A stretch of 64,000 nt of DNA. Origin: Amycolatopsis jiangsuensis. GTDB taxonomy: Bacteria > Actinomycetota > Actinomycetes > Mycobacteriales > Pseudonocardiaceae. The stretch is from NCBI RefSeq assembly GCF_014204865.1, contig NZ_JACHMG010000001.1:6660501-6724500 (forward strand), in the 5' to 3' direction. A program made the translations under genes and the position numbers. The notes under the pieces are model-generated. The model searched no databases. It had not been told where the DNA came from and saw nothing but the letters and a program-made list of their open reading frames with translations. Shown here in pieces: positions 32,869-41,593 of the stretch; position 1 is the first letter of the stretch, and every line of letters begins with the position of its first letter.

Positions 32869-34056
32869 TCAGCCCCAGGCGACCGGGAGGCCGACCGGTC
32901 CGTAGATGGACGCGTGTTCGGGCAGCACGATCTCCGCGGCGGGCACGGCGAGCCGCAGATCCGGGAAGCGGGCGAACAGCCCGGCCAGCGCGATCCGCAT
33001 CTCCACGCGCGCGAGCTGCTGACCGAGGCACTGGTGCACACCGTGGCCGAAGCCGACGTGCCCGATGGCCTTGCGGCCGAGATCGAGCACGTCGGGTTCG
33101 GGGTAGCGCTTCGGATCACGGTTGGCCATCGGAACCGAGATCGTGATGCTGTCCCCGGCTTTGATGGTCCGGCCGCCGACTTCGAGGTCCTCCAGTGCGG
33201 TCCGGATCGGTCCGATGTGGATCACGCTGAGATAGCGCATCAGCTCCTCGACCGCGTTCGCCGCGAGCGACGGGTAGGCCTCGAGCCTGGCGAGCTGCTC
33301 CGGGTTCTCCAGCAACGCGTACGTGCCGAGCGCCAGCATGTTCCGGGTGGTCTCGAAACCGGCGACGAGCAGCATCATGCCGATGTTGGCGAGCTCCTCG
33401 TCGTTCAGGGAGCCTTCCGCGACGAGGTCGGAGAGCAGGTCGTCGGTGGGCTCGGCACGCTTGGCCCGGATCTGCTCGGCGATGAACGTGACCACCCCGG
33501 TCACCGCGGCCAGCCGCTCGTCCATCGACACTTCCGTGCCCGCGGCGAACATTTTCGCCGCGTACGCCTGGAATTCGTTGCGCCGGTCGTAGGGGGCGCC
33601 GAGCAGCTCGCAGATCACCAGCGCCGGCACGGGCCGCGCGAACGCGGTGACCAGGTCGACCGGAGGCCCGGCCGCGGCCATCGCGGCGAGGTGCTCCTCG
33701 ACGATCTCGGTCACCCGCGTTTCCAGCAGCCGCATCCGCCGTACGGTGAAGGCGCCGGTCAGGAGCTTGCGGTACTCGTGGTGCTGTGGGTCGTCCATCC
33801 CGGTGAACACCCCGGGATCGGCCGGTTTCGGCGCCGGCATCGGCCCGAGGTCGAACGGCACCCGCGCGAGCTCCGCTCGAGCCGACACCCGCCTGTCCGC
33901 GAGCACGGCACGCGCTTCGTCGTACCCGGTGACCAGCCAGCCCTCGGTCCCGTCCGGATAGGTGAGCGGCTCGACCGCCGGCCGCCCCCGCAACGCGGGC
34001 GGCGGGTCGAACGGACAGGCGCCACGCTCCAGCGGAAGCCCTGGATGAAGAGTCAT
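32869..34056 (-). CDS. Cytochrome P450
   Basis: 395 aa, soluble bacterial class I type. The I-helix oxygen-binding motif is 'LLVAGFETTRNMLAL' (AGxETT), the K-helix ExxR is in 'AVEELMRYLSVIH', and the heme loop is FGHGVHQCLGQQLARVE with ligand Cys343. It needs ferredoxin and reductase, which are not adjacent. The substrate is unknown. GAGGAGCGGAA sits right before ATG 34056; the frame is open much further upstream but that part is Arg/Pro-rich and non-coding. A perfect 13-base inverted repeat covers its promoter, so it is tightly regulated, possibly by the neighbouring TetR. Confidence 0.95.
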   Translation of the reverse strand: MTLHPGLPLERGACPFDPPPALRGRPAVEPLTYPDGTEGWLVTGYDEARAVLADRRVSARAELARVPFDLGPMPAPKPADPGVFTGMDDPQHHEYRKLLTGAFTVRRMRLLETRVTEIVEEHLAAMAAAGPPVDLVTAFARPVPALVICELLGAPYDRRNEFQAYAAKMFAAGTEVSMDERLAAVTGVVTFIAEQIRAKRAEPTDDLLSDLVAEGSLNDEELANIGMMLLVAGFETTRNMLALGTYALLENPEQLARLEAYPSLAANAVEELMRYLSVIHIGPIRTALEDLEVGGRTIKAGDSITISVPMANRDPKRYPEPDVLDLGRKAIGHVGFGHGVHQCLGQQLARVEMRIALAGLFARFPDLRLAVPAAEIVLPEHASIYGPVGLPVAWG

Positions 34057-34110
34057 TTCCGCTCCTCGATCGCCATGTCGTGCCATGTCGGATGACTGAT
34101 TCAGACGGTA

Positions 34111-34140
34111 CACACTCTTCACAAATCTGTGAAGAGTGTG
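34111..34140. promoter_or_regulatory. Perfect 13-base inverted repeat over the P450 promoter
   Basis: CACACTCTTCACA-AATC-TGTGAAGAGTGTG. On the minus strand TTCACA and TACCGT, 18 bases apart, form a promoter that this repeat overlaps, with the P450 ATG 54 bases on. A repressor here would block transcription. The remaining 293-base gap to the TetR gene shows no gene. Confidence 0.75.
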
Positions 34141-34349
34141 GCCGGGTAAGGGTTCGGCGCAGGTATGGCGGGTCGATGGGTGGGGTGGCGTGACGATCGG
34201 GATCGGAGGGGAGTGGCGTGCCCGCGTGGCGTGCGGGGCAAGCCGACGCGGGCGGATGTGGTGGCCGAGGTTGACGGTGCCCGACGTGGCTGTTGCTGGT
34301 GGTGCCCGGTGCCGAAGCGGTGGGACCGACCTCCAGAAAGCCGATCCCG

Positions 34350-34970
34350 TCAGCCGGCGTTGTTTGCGTTGTCGGCTTCTGCGGCGTCCAGGGCGGGAGT
34401 CAGTGGGTCCAGTGCCTCGTGCAACAGGTCGGGCAGTGAGCCGGCGGCCACCACCAAACCGCTGCCTGCCGGGCGGATCCAGCTTTCCAGCGCGATCCGA
34501 ACCGCGGCGGCGACGCCGGCTGCCAGGACTCGCGGCAGTGGTCCTTCGGGGACGGCGAGACGGTCGGCGATCGCGGTCGTCAGCGGGCCTTCGAGGGTGG
34601 CCGGTTGGTGCAGGAAAGCCGCGCGCACCGCGGGATCGTCGGTGATCAGCCGCAGTGTCTCCCGGTGGTGGGCGCCGGGAGTGGTGTACTGCTCGACGAT
34701 CGCGTCCCGGATGGCGGTCGCCAGGCGGGTTCCCGGCGGCTTCCCGGCTATGGCGTGGCCGATCCGGGTTTCCCGTTCGGCCGTGACTGCGGCGACGATC
34801 GCGTCCTCGCGGCTCGCGAAGTAGTTGTTGTACGTCCGCGGGGAAACGCCTGCGGCTTCGGCGATGTCGTCGACCCGGACGTTCGACGGCCCGTGTTCGA
34901 GCGCCAGCCGCAGGGCGGCCTCCCGCAGGGCTTCCCGGGTGGCCTGCTTCTTCTGCTCGCGTAAGCCCAC
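34350..34970 (-). CDS. TetR-family transcriptional regulator
   Basis: 206 aa: 'QATREALREAALRLALEHGP' and 'VDDIAEAAGVSPRTYNNYFA' form the TetR helix-turn-helix, followed by a helical effector domain and an Ala-rich tail. GTG 34970 was chosen because an upstream in-frame TTG lies inside a perfect palindrome that looks like the operator. The third codon is TTA, the rare Leu codon read by bldA tRNA, which could tie its synthesis to development. It is divergent from the TIM-barrel gene at 35063 and upstream, on the same strand, of the P450. Confidence 0.9.
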   Translation of the reverse strand: MGLREQKKQATREALREAALRLALEHGPSNVRVDDIAEAAGVSPRTYNNYFASREDAIVAAVTAERETRIGHAIAGKPPGTRLATAIRDAIVEQYTTPGAHHRETLRLITDDPAVRAAFLHQPATLEGPLTTAIADRLAVPEGPLPRVLAAGVAAAVRIALESWIRPAGSGLVVAAGSLPDLLHEALDPLTPALDAAEADNANNAG

Positions 34971-35007
34971 CCCTGCAGTCTGCCGAAGAACCTGCGCAGG
35001 CGCAAAC

Positions 35008-35021
35008 TTGCGTGCACGCAA
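35008..35021. promoter_or_regulatory. TetR operator palindrome
   Basis: TTGCGTG-CACGCAA is a perfect 14-base palindrome between the TetR start and the divergent TIM-barrel gene, next to an A-tract. It differs in sequence from the repeat at the P450 promoter, so one regulator is unlikely to serve both. Confidence 0.65.
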
Positions 35022-35062
35022 AAAAATCCGCTAAGCTTCGTTCGAGCACGAAGGAGGAGGCC

Positions 35063-36097
35063 ATGCGAGCCAAGGGAATGACCTACGACACCGGGTTCGT
35101 CCGCGCCGGCGGAACGTCGCGGGTGGACTTCGAGCCCGCGGTGGTCCGGCGGGAGCTGCAGATCATCCGGGACGATCTGCACTGCACGGCGGTCCAGATC
35201 ATCGGCGGGGACGCCGACCGGCTCGAGCTCGCCGCCCGGAGCGCCGCCGAGCTGGGGCTGGAGGTCTGGTTCTCGCCGTATCCGCTGGAGCTCGCTCAGG
35301 ACGAGATCCTCGCGTTGTTCGCCGACTGCGCGGCGCGCGCCGAACGGATCCGCGCCGGTGGGGCGGAGGTCGTGTTCGTCGCCGGGGTCGAGCTGAGCGT
35401 GATGAACCGCGGATTCCTGCCGGGCGCGGACGTGCAGGAGCGGGTCGCGCGGCTGGTGAGCGACCCGGAAGGGCGGGCCGAGCGGATTGCCGAGGTGAGT
35501 GCCCGCCTCGATGACTTCCTCGGAAAAGCCGTGTCCGAGATCCGCGCGCACTTCCGCGGCAAACTCACTTACGGCGCGATCCCGTTCGAGCGGATCGACT
35601 GGACGCCGTTCGATTTCGTCTCGCTGGAGCTGATCCGCTCCGCGGAGGTGGCCGACCAGTACCGGGCCGGAGTGCGGGACCTGGTGGCGCAGGGCAAACC
35701 GGTCGCGATCACCGGCTTCGGCTGTCCGGCCTGGAAAGGGGCGCCGGACGTGGCGCCGCGGGCGATGGAGATCGTCGAGTACGACCCGGTGACCGGTGAG
35801 CCGGCCCGACTGGACGGCGTCTACGAGCGGGACGAGGCCGGTCAGGCCGGATACCTGAGCGAGCTACTGCAGATCCACGCCGAAGAAGGGGTCGACAGCG
35901 CGTTCGTGTTCCTTTTCGCACTCCACGATTTCCCGCACCGGCCCGACGGAAACCCGCGCGAAGACTTGGATCTCGCCGGACCGGGCATCGTGAAGGTCTT
36001 CGAGGACCGCTTCGGCACCACTTACCCGGACCTGCGCTGGGAGCCGAAGGCGGCCTTCGCCGCGGTCGCGGAACGCTACCGCGAACTCACTGCGTGA
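35063..36097 (+). CDS. TIM-barrel glycosidase-like protein of unknown function
   Basis: 344 aa. 'KGMTYDTGFVRAGGTSRVDF', 'VRRELQIIRDDLHCTAVQII', 'AELGLEVWFSPYPLELAQDE', 'AGVELSVMNRGFLPG' and 'VDSAFVFLFALHDFPHR' follow a (beta-alpha)8 pattern with acidic residues at strand ends, as in glycoside hydrolase-like barrels. Close relatives in actinomycetes are, as I recall, often labelled abortive infection proteins without evidence I know of. AAGGAGGAGG is an excellent ribosome site. It is divergent from a TetR with a palindrome between, and its last 11 bases overlap the convergent GH127 gene. Confidence 0.75.
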   Translation: MRAKGMTYDTGFVRAGGTSRVDFEPAVVRRELQIIRDDLHCTAVQIIGGDADRLELAARSAAELGLEVWFSPYPLELAQDEILALFADCAARAERIRAGGAEVVFVAGVELSVMNRGFLPGADVQERVARLVSDPEGRAERIAEVSARLDDFLGKAVSEIRAHFRGKLTYGAIPFERIDWTPFDFVSLELIRSAEVADQYRAGVRDLVAQGKPVAITGFGCPAWKGAPDVAPRAMEIVEYDPVTGEPARLDGVYERDEAGQAGYLSELLQIHAEEGVDSAFVFLFALHDFPHRPDGNPREDLDLAGPGIVKVFEDRFGTTYPDLRWEPKAAFAAVAERYRELTA

Positions 36098-38564
36098 AGG
36101 ACATTTCCAGGATCCCGCCGGAAAAGCCGTCCTGAAGCGCTGCTTCGATCCGGAAGCACTGCGCCTGCACCGGGTCGAAGCGGACCACGTTGGGCCGGTC
36201 GCGGTCCGTCCCACAAGGACCGGCGCCGGTCACTGGCCGCCACGTTTCCCCGTCCAGCCACAGTATCTGCCAGGACGCCGGGATGCGGCACTCGCCCACG
36301 CCGGTGTCGTCGAACCAGTACACCGACGCCTGTCCTATGGTCTGGACGGCGCGGAGATCCTGTTCGATCCACTCGGTTCCGCCGCGATGGTCCCACCAGG
36401 TGAACCGCGGAATCGACTGATCGCCCGAATCGGTCGGCGTCCGTCCATCGTAGACCGCTTCGTAGGAGTCGCTGTCTCCGATGTGCGAGGCACGTACGAG
36501 CGGCAGCCGTCGCCACTGGTTTCCGCCGTCGCCGTCCACTGTGGTGGGAAACGTCGTGATGCGCAGCCGGGCGGCGCCCATCGGAAGGAGGGTGACGGTC
36601 TCGACCGCGGAATCGGAGCGTGCGGGACTCGCTTGCAGCAGGCCGACGACGTCCTCGCTGTCGGCCTCCCATTCCGGGATCCGCTTGGCCTGCGCGGTCA
36701 GCCGCACTGGCGCACCTTCGTGGGTGAACGGATCGCCGTCGCCGACCGGCTTCTCACTGAGCGTGAATCCGGTGCCGCTCAGCAGCCCATAGTTCCACGG
36801 TGAAGTGGGGTGTACCGCGAGTGCGGGCCACTGTTCGGTGCCGCCGACCTGTTCGGTTTCCTCGCCGATTTCCAGTGAGTAGGTGATCGGCCCGCGATCG
36901 ACCGAAACGGCGTCGTGGTTGCCCGTCCACTGCCGGGTGGTGACCCGCATCGGCAGCTTCACCGTCACGGTGTCGCCATCCTGCCAGGTCCGGTCCACTT
37001 TGGACCAGTCGCCGGCGGTCCCCGGCACGACGGGCGCGCCGGGAGCCTGCACGGTGGCGCCGTCGGCCCAATGCGGGATTCTCAGGTACAGCGGGAAAGT
37101 GACCGGATTCGGCGTCGACACGGTGAGCCTGATCTGGTCGCCGAACGGATAGTCGGTGTCCTCGGTGACCGTGACCTCGGTGCCGTCGCCGACCTTGGCG
37201 CGCACCTCGTTCGGTGAGTACATCGAGGCCGCGAGGCCGCCGTCGCAGGTGGCCAGCCACAGTTCCTCGGTGAAGTAGGGCCAGCCCATTCCGTAGTTGT
37301 GCGGGCAGCAACGGTATTCGTGCACGCCGGGTTTGTAGGACTGCATGGCGAACGCGTTCTGGAACTGGCCGTGTTTGAGATTGTCGTCGAGCTGGATGCT
37401 GTTGGCGCTGGTGATGTAGTGCAGGCCGCGTTCCTCGGCGTCGTAGGATGCGGGCAGCAGGTTGAACGCCAGCTCCTCGCACCGGTCGGCCCACGTGGTG
37501 TCCGCGGTGAACCGGGTCAGCATTTCGAAGCTGTGCATGTACTCGACGATCCCGCAGGTTTCGAAGCCCTGGCGGGGATCGCCGAATCCGGGACGGCAGT
37601 TTTCGTCGCCGGCGAAGCCGCCACCGGCGAACTGGCCGTACTGCGCCATCACCGTGGCGTAATTGCGATAGGTCGCGTCGTGGAACCGGTCCTCGCCGGA
37701 CAGCAGCCAATACTGCAGGGGCTCACGGAACCCCTGCGCGAGATTGACGTTGTGCCAGGTGGGGATTCCGGACGTGTAGTCGGCCGAGCCCTGGTGCATT
37801 TTTGTCACCAGGTCCAGCAGCCAGGAGTCACCGGTGCGGTTGTAGAGCCAGTAGACGCTGTCGATGTTGTCGCCCCAGCGGAACGCGCCCCATGACCGGT
37901 TGAACACCTCGGCCGGCTGGTTGTTCTGGAAGCCGAAGTAGCGCGTCATGAACGGCACGACCCGGTCGTCACCGGAGTACTCCTGCCACGACCGCAACGC
38001 CGACAGCAGCGGCATTCCCGGCCAGAAGTCGGGGCCGTCCTCGAGCGAGGTGCGCAGTTCGTCCGGGCCGAACCAGCCGTCAGCGGCCTGGGTGGCCATG
38101 ATCCCGTGCAGCCACCGTTCGGCCTTGTCCAGCACGGCTTTGTCGCCGGTGACATATCCGAGATCGCCGAGCCCGCGCAGCCAGTACGGCAGTTCCTCCC
38201 ACGCATGGTTCGCCGGGTCGACCCAGCCGTTGCCCTCGTAGACCAGGAAATCGGAGATCTCGTCGTAGCGCCCGGAGAGGCCGTGCACCTGCAGGTCGAG
38301 GTGCTTGCTGAGCCAGCCGCGCGGCCGCACCGCGCCGGGCGGGAGCTTCTGGAACGGCACTGGGCGCAGTGGATCGCGGTTCGGCGTGTACAGCCCGCCG
38401 CGAGCCGGATCCGGCCCCCCTGCCCGCGGTTTCGCGGAGGCCGTGCCGTTCAGCGCGGGCAACGCGAGCGCGGCGCCGGCAAGCGCCAGCCCACCGAGAA
38501 AACGGCGCCGGCCGAGGATCGGCTGCCGACCGAACGCGGGACGGGGTGCGGGCTCTCGGCTCAT
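36087..38564 (-). CDS. Exported GH127 beta-L-arabinofuranosidase
   Basis: 825 aa. A twin-arginine signal (GRRRFLGGLALAGAALALPA) leads to 'FQKLPPGAVRPRGWLSKHLD', an alpha/alpha barrel with 'WLRGLGDLGYVTGDKAVLDK', then the zinc/catalytic cluster of GH127: Glu and Cys in 'FETCGIVEYMHSFEML' and adjacent Cys in 'HEYRCCPHNYGMGW'. These Cys act as zinc ligands and nucleophile in the family. A beta-sandwich and a C-terminal 'YWFDDTGVGECRIPASWQIL' binding domain follow. It would release L-arabinofuranose from plant glycans or glycoproteins outside the cell. Confidence 0.92.
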   Translation of the reverse strand: MSREPAPRPAFGRQPILGRRRFLGGLALAGAALALPALNGTASAKPRAGGPDPARGGLYTPNRDPLRPVPFQKLPPGAVRPRGWLSKHLDLQVHGLSGRYDEISDFLVYEGNGWVDPANHAWEELPYWLRGLGDLGYVTGDKAVLDKAERWLHGIMATQAADGWFGPDELRTSLEDGPDFWPGMPLLSALRSWQEYSGDDRVVPFMTRYFGFQNNQPAEVFNRSWGAFRWGDNIDSVYWLYNRTGDSWLLDLVTKMHQGSADYTSGIPTWHNVNLAQGFREPLQYWLLSGEDRFHDATYRNYATVMAQYGQFAGGGFAGDENCRPGFGDPRQGFETCGIVEYMHSFEMLTRFTADTTWADRCEELAFNLLPASYDAEERGLHYITSANSIQLDDNLKHGQFQNAFAMQSYKPGVHEYRCCPHNYGMGWPYFTEELWLATCDGGLAASMYSPNEVRAKVGDGTEVTVTEDTDYPFGDQIRLTVSTPNPVTFPLYLRIPHWADGATVQAPGAPVVPGTAGDWSKVDRTWQDGDTVTVKLPMRVTTRQWTGNHDAVSVDRGPITYSLEIGEETEQVGGTEQWPALAVHPTSPWNYGLLSGTGFTLSEKPVGDGDPFTHEGAPVRLTAQAKRIPEWEADSEDVVGLLQASPARSDSAVETVTLLPMGAARLRITTFPTTVDGDGGNQWRRLPLVRASHIGDSDSYEAVYDGRTPTDSGDQSIPRFTWWDHRGGTEWIEQDLRAVQTIGQASVYWFDDTGVGECRIPASWQILWLDGETWRPVTGAGPCGTDRDRPNVVRFDPVQAQCFRIEAALQDGFSGGILEMSFTQ

Positions 38565-38770
38565 GCGGACCTCGATGTCTCCGGCGGGAACTCACCGTCA
38601 ATGCTTCAACTCCGAACGGAAGAAGTCAACAACGAACACCCGAGCGATCCTTCGTAGTGCCCCCTTTCGCGGAGAGCTGGCCGGTGCAGGCCGCGATCAC
38701 CCGGGCGGCGCACGACTTTCGTCGCGTCGGCGCGCCGAGGGTCGGCGCTGTTCGGTTCTGTTCGATTCGG

Positions 38771-38800
38771 GCCGGTGCCGGTGCCGGTGCCGGTGCCGGT
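38771..38800. repeat. GCCGGT microsatellite
   Basis: Five perfect tandem hexamers, followed by imperfect GCTGGA/GGGGCC variants for about 60 bases. Confidence 0.8.
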
Positions 38801-39044
38801 GCCGGTGCTGGAGCTGGGGCCGGTGCCGGAGCTGGGGCCGAGAATGGGCCGGAGCTGGGGCCGAGGTTCGCGGGCGACCGGGAGCGGGTGCGCGGGCGAC
38901 TGGAGCGGGGTGCGGGTGCGCGGGCGGCCGGAGCCGCACTCTTCTGTGGGCGTGATCACCACCTCGATCCGAATGGTTTTCGTCTTCAGTGCAAGTGTGC
39001 ACGTAGTGCCGGTGAATGCTCGAAAATGCATGACCGAATGGGAC

Positions 39045-39063
39045 TTAGGGTAGCCTTGCTCGC
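39045..39063. promoter_or_regulatory. Iron-box-like (DtxR/IdeR) site, imperfect
   Basis: TTAGGGTAGCCTTGCTCGC matches the consensus TTAGGTTAGSCTAACCTAA at 12 of 19 positions by my count: the left half is nearly perfect, the right half poor. It lies about 190 bases before the first gene of the operon, consistent with a promoter with a long leader. The strong box at 45481 near the convergent exporter supports iron control of the locus. Confidence 0.45.
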
Positions 39064-39254
39064 GCTGGTCGTCGGTGTTAGCGTACGGCCCAGCCGCACG
39101 GCGGGCGCAATTGCGGAAAGGGCGATCCGGCGCCGTACGAAGACGTATGCCGGCCCCTTTGTTTCTCGTCCGTGAAACCCGAACCGAGGCACGCCACCAC
39201 GACGCGAACTCCATTCCAGCACTGCTCTCTTCAGTCGGATTGCGAGAAACAGCG

Positions 39255-40232
39255 ATGCCCACACCGGAACTGCACATCCTGACCAGGTCCGAACTGGCCG
39301 GACTGGACATCTCCCCGCAGGAGGTGATCGGCGCGGTCCGGGCCGCGTACGCCGCCTATGCGGAGGGGAAATCCCGTAACCCTGCCAAACTGATGATGCC
39401 GGTGCCCGCGGGCCGTGACGCGGTGTCGTACGCCATGCTCGGGTTCGACGGCGCGCTCGAGTACGTGGGGTTCAAGACCTCCTACCGCCAAGGGACGGAC
39501 AACCCGGACAAGTACTACACGACCATCAGCCTCTACGACGACACGACCGGCCTGCCGTACGTCTTCATGGACTGCCACCGGGTCGGCGGGTCGCGGACTC
39601 CGGCGACGACCGCGTTGATCGCCGAGGAATGTGCCAGGCCCGGCGCCCGCTCGGCGTTGCTCATCGGTACCGGCCGGCAAAGCCTCAACACCCTGCCCTA
39701 CCTCGTCACCAGAATGCCCCAGTTGGAAAAGCTGCGCTTCTTCGGTACCCATCCGGAAGGCATCACAGCGACCGCGGCCACGTTCGCGCAGTACTTTCCC
39801 GACCGGAAGCTGGAACAGATCGGCGACGTGCCGTCCGCGGTCGCGGAATCCGACATCGTGATCGCCGCGTCCGGCAGGGCCGCGCACCCGCCGGTCAGGA
39901 CGAGCTGGCTCCCACCGGGCGGACTGCTGATCTCCGTGTCCAGCAAGGGGGTCGATTCGAGTGCGCTGGCCGAGGCCGACTACGCCCTGGCCACCAGCGA
40001 AAGCCAGCTCGGGGTGACGGGTTCGCGGTTCGACAGCGAGGACGGTGCCGCGGTGCTCGACGCGGAGTTCCCCGACGTCGTGGCGGGTCGCAAACCCGGC
40101 CGCCGTAGCGGGGACGACCGGGTGTTCGCCTTCTCGAGCGGCATGGTCATCACCGACATCCCGGTGGCGCACGCGTTGGCAGCCAAGGCGATCGACGCTG
40201 GTCTCGGTCAGAAGGTGCAGCTGTGGACCTGA
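39255..40232 (+). CDS. Ornithine cyclodeaminase/mu-crystallin family, SbnB-like amino acid dehydrogenase
   Basis: 325 aa. 'VIGAVRAAYAAYAEGKSRNP' and 'KTSYRQGTDNPDKYYTTISL' form the substrate lobe, and the Rossmann lobe has 'SALLIGTGRQSLNTLPYLVT' and 'SDIVIAASGRAAHPPVRTSW'. In staphyloferrin B synthesis SbnB oxidises N-(1-amino-1-carboxy-2-ethyl)-glutamate, releasing L-2,3-diaminopropionate and 2-oxoglutarate. The neighbouring SbnA- and SbnH-like genes make that role likely here, though the amino acid partner could be aspartate. ATG 39255 starts the conserved region; the ribosome site is weak. The next gene overlaps by 10 bases. Confidence 0.82.
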   Translation: MPTPELHILTRSELAGLDISPQEVIGAVRAAYAAYAEGKSRNPAKLMMPVPAGRDAVSYAMLGFDGALEYVGFKTSYRQGTDNPDKYYTTISLYDDTTGLPYVFMDCHRVGGSRTPATTALIAEECARPGARSALLIGTGRQSLNTLPYLVTRMPQLEKLRFFGTHPEGITATAATFAQYFPDRKLEQIGDVPSAVAESDIVIAASGRAAHPPVRTSWLPPGGLLISVSSKGVDSSALAEADYALATSESQLGVTGSRFDSEDGAAVLDAEFPDVVAGRKPGRRSGDDRVFAFSSGMVITDIPVAHALAAKAIDAGLGQKVQLWT

Positions 40233-41566
40233 TCACGGCGGATGTCTCGCCGGCTGTCCCGGCGAACGAGGCGAAGTGGGCGCACGAGGCACGCGCGGAC
40301 CCGCGGTTGCTGGCCGATATCGCGTATGCCGTGGGCGGGCCGTTCCACGTGTTGTTTCCTGACCAGTTCGGGGAGAACGTGCTCGCGTTGCGTGAGACGC
40401 TGAGTGCGGCAGGCGTAGACGGCACTGTCTACTTCGGCAAGAAGGCCAACAAATCGTCCTGCTGGATTCCGGAATGCGTACGTTCGGGCGCTGGAGTGGA
40501 CGTGGCCAGCGAACCGGAGCTGGTGCGCGCGCTGGCCGGTGGAGTGCGCGGTGAGGACGTGGTGGTCACCGGCGCGGCGAAGAAGGACTCGCTGCTGTGG
40601 CTGGCGATCCGGCACGGAGCGCTGATCGCGGTCGACGCGCTGGACGAACTGGACCGGCTCACCGGGCTCGCTCGGCGCACCGGGCCGGCGCGGATCCAGC
40701 TGCGGGTGCGTCCGCCGAACGACCCCACCAGCCGCTTCGGTCTCGATGAGAGCGAGCTGGAGCAAGCGCTGCACCGCTGCGTGACCGCGGCCGGTGCGCT
40801 GCGCATGGAGGGCTTTTCCTTCCACCTCAGTGGATACCTCGCCCAGCCGAGGGCAGCGTTGGCGGCGGAGCTGGTGGATCGCTGCGTACGGGCCCGCACT
40901 CTCGGACTCGACGCGTCCTCGGTGGACATCGGCGGTGGTTTCGCCGTGTCCTATGTGGATGAACAGGATTGGCGCACCTATACCGGTGACCTCCCGGCGG
41001 AATGGTTCCACGCAGGCAGGAAGTTCGGCCACTTCTACCCGTACCACCAGAACCCGGCCGGAGCCGACATGCTCGCCGCGATCCTGGATACCACAGTGGA
41101 CGGTGGGCTGACTCTGGCAGACAAGCTCACCTCGACCGGGACGAGGCTGCTCATGGAACCGGGCCGAGCGCTGCTCGACCGCGCGGGATTCAGCGTGTTC
41201 CGGGTGCAGGGCCTCAAACACCGCGGCGACTACGCGATCGCGACCGTCGGCGGGCTCAGCCTGAGTGTGTCCGAACAGTGGAAGAACAGCGAGTTCCTGC
41301 CTGATCCGCTGCTGTGGCCGCGGACCGGCGAGTACGCACCGATCGGCGTGTGCGTGGGCGGGGCCAGCTGCCTGGAGTACGACATGCTGAGCTGGCGCAA
41401 GATTCCGCTGCCGCGTCCGCCGCGGTCCGGGGACCTGCTCGTCTATCCCAGCACCGCCGGTTACCAGATGGACAAGAACGAATCGGAGTTCCACCAGCTG
41501 CCGTTGCCCGACCGGGTGGTGCTCGACCGCACCGCCGGCGGGTTCCGCTGGCGGCTGGACCGCTGA
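40223..41566 (+). CDS. PLP fold-type III decarboxylase, SbnH-like
   Basis: 447 aa, alanine-racemase-like barrel plus beta domain. The PLP Lys is in 'VYFGKKANKSSCWIPECV', followed by 'SGAGVDVASEPELVRALAGG', the His-bearing 'FSFHLSGYLAQPRAALAAEL', the phosphate loop 'SSVDIGGGFAVSY', 'MEPGRALLDRAG' and a C-terminal active-site Cys region 'CVGGASCLEYDML'. Relatives are diaminopimelate, ornithine and citryl-Dap decarboxylases; SbnH removes CO2 from a Dap-containing intermediate to leave an ethylenediamine unit. GTG with AAGG upstream; it overlaps the SbnB-like gene, so translation is coupled. Substrate is inferred from context. Confidence 0.84.
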   Translation: MDLITADVSPAVPANEAKWAHEARADPRLLADIAYAVGGPFHVLFPDQFGENVLALRETLSAAGVDGTVYFGKKANKSSCWIPECVRSGAGVDVASEPELVRALAGGVRGEDVVVTGAAKKDSLLWLAIRHGALIAVDALDELDRLTGLARRTGPARIQLRVRPPNDPTSRFGLDESELEQALHRCVTAAGALRMEGFSFHLSGYLAQPRAALAAELVDRCVRARTLGLDASSVDIGGGFAVSYVDEQDWRTYTGDLPAEWFHAGRKFGHFYPYHQNPAGADMLAAILDTTVDGGLTLADKLTSTGTRLLMEPGRALLDRAGFSVFRVQGLKHRGDYAIATVGGLSLSVSEQWKNSEFLPDPLLWPRTGEYAPIGVCVGGASCLEYDMLSWRKIPLPRPPRSGDLLVYPSTAGYQMDKNESEFHQLPLPDRVVLDRTAGGFRWRLDR

Positions 41567-41593
41567 ACCCGTCGACAAGTGAGGGACTTCGTG

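Larger units (their letters stand above)
38565..39254. other. 690-base gap upstream of the metallophore-like operon
   Basis: No gene is supported. The left half holds a GCCGGT microsatellite and its decayed continuation to about 38930. The right half is less GC-rich and holds likely control sites: GTGCA-AGTG-TGCAC (38989-39002), a GAAAATG half-site at 39022-39028, a GAAAACCATT half-site on the minus strand (38968-38982), and an iron-box-like element at 39045. Long open frames through the repeat encode only Gly-Ala or Thr-Gly runs. Confidence 0.6.

Noticed and set aside
38968-39029. A full Zur box upstream of the Sbn-like operon
   Set aside because: Only half-sites match (about 9-10 of 15 bases each by eye); I kept them as a note, not a feature.
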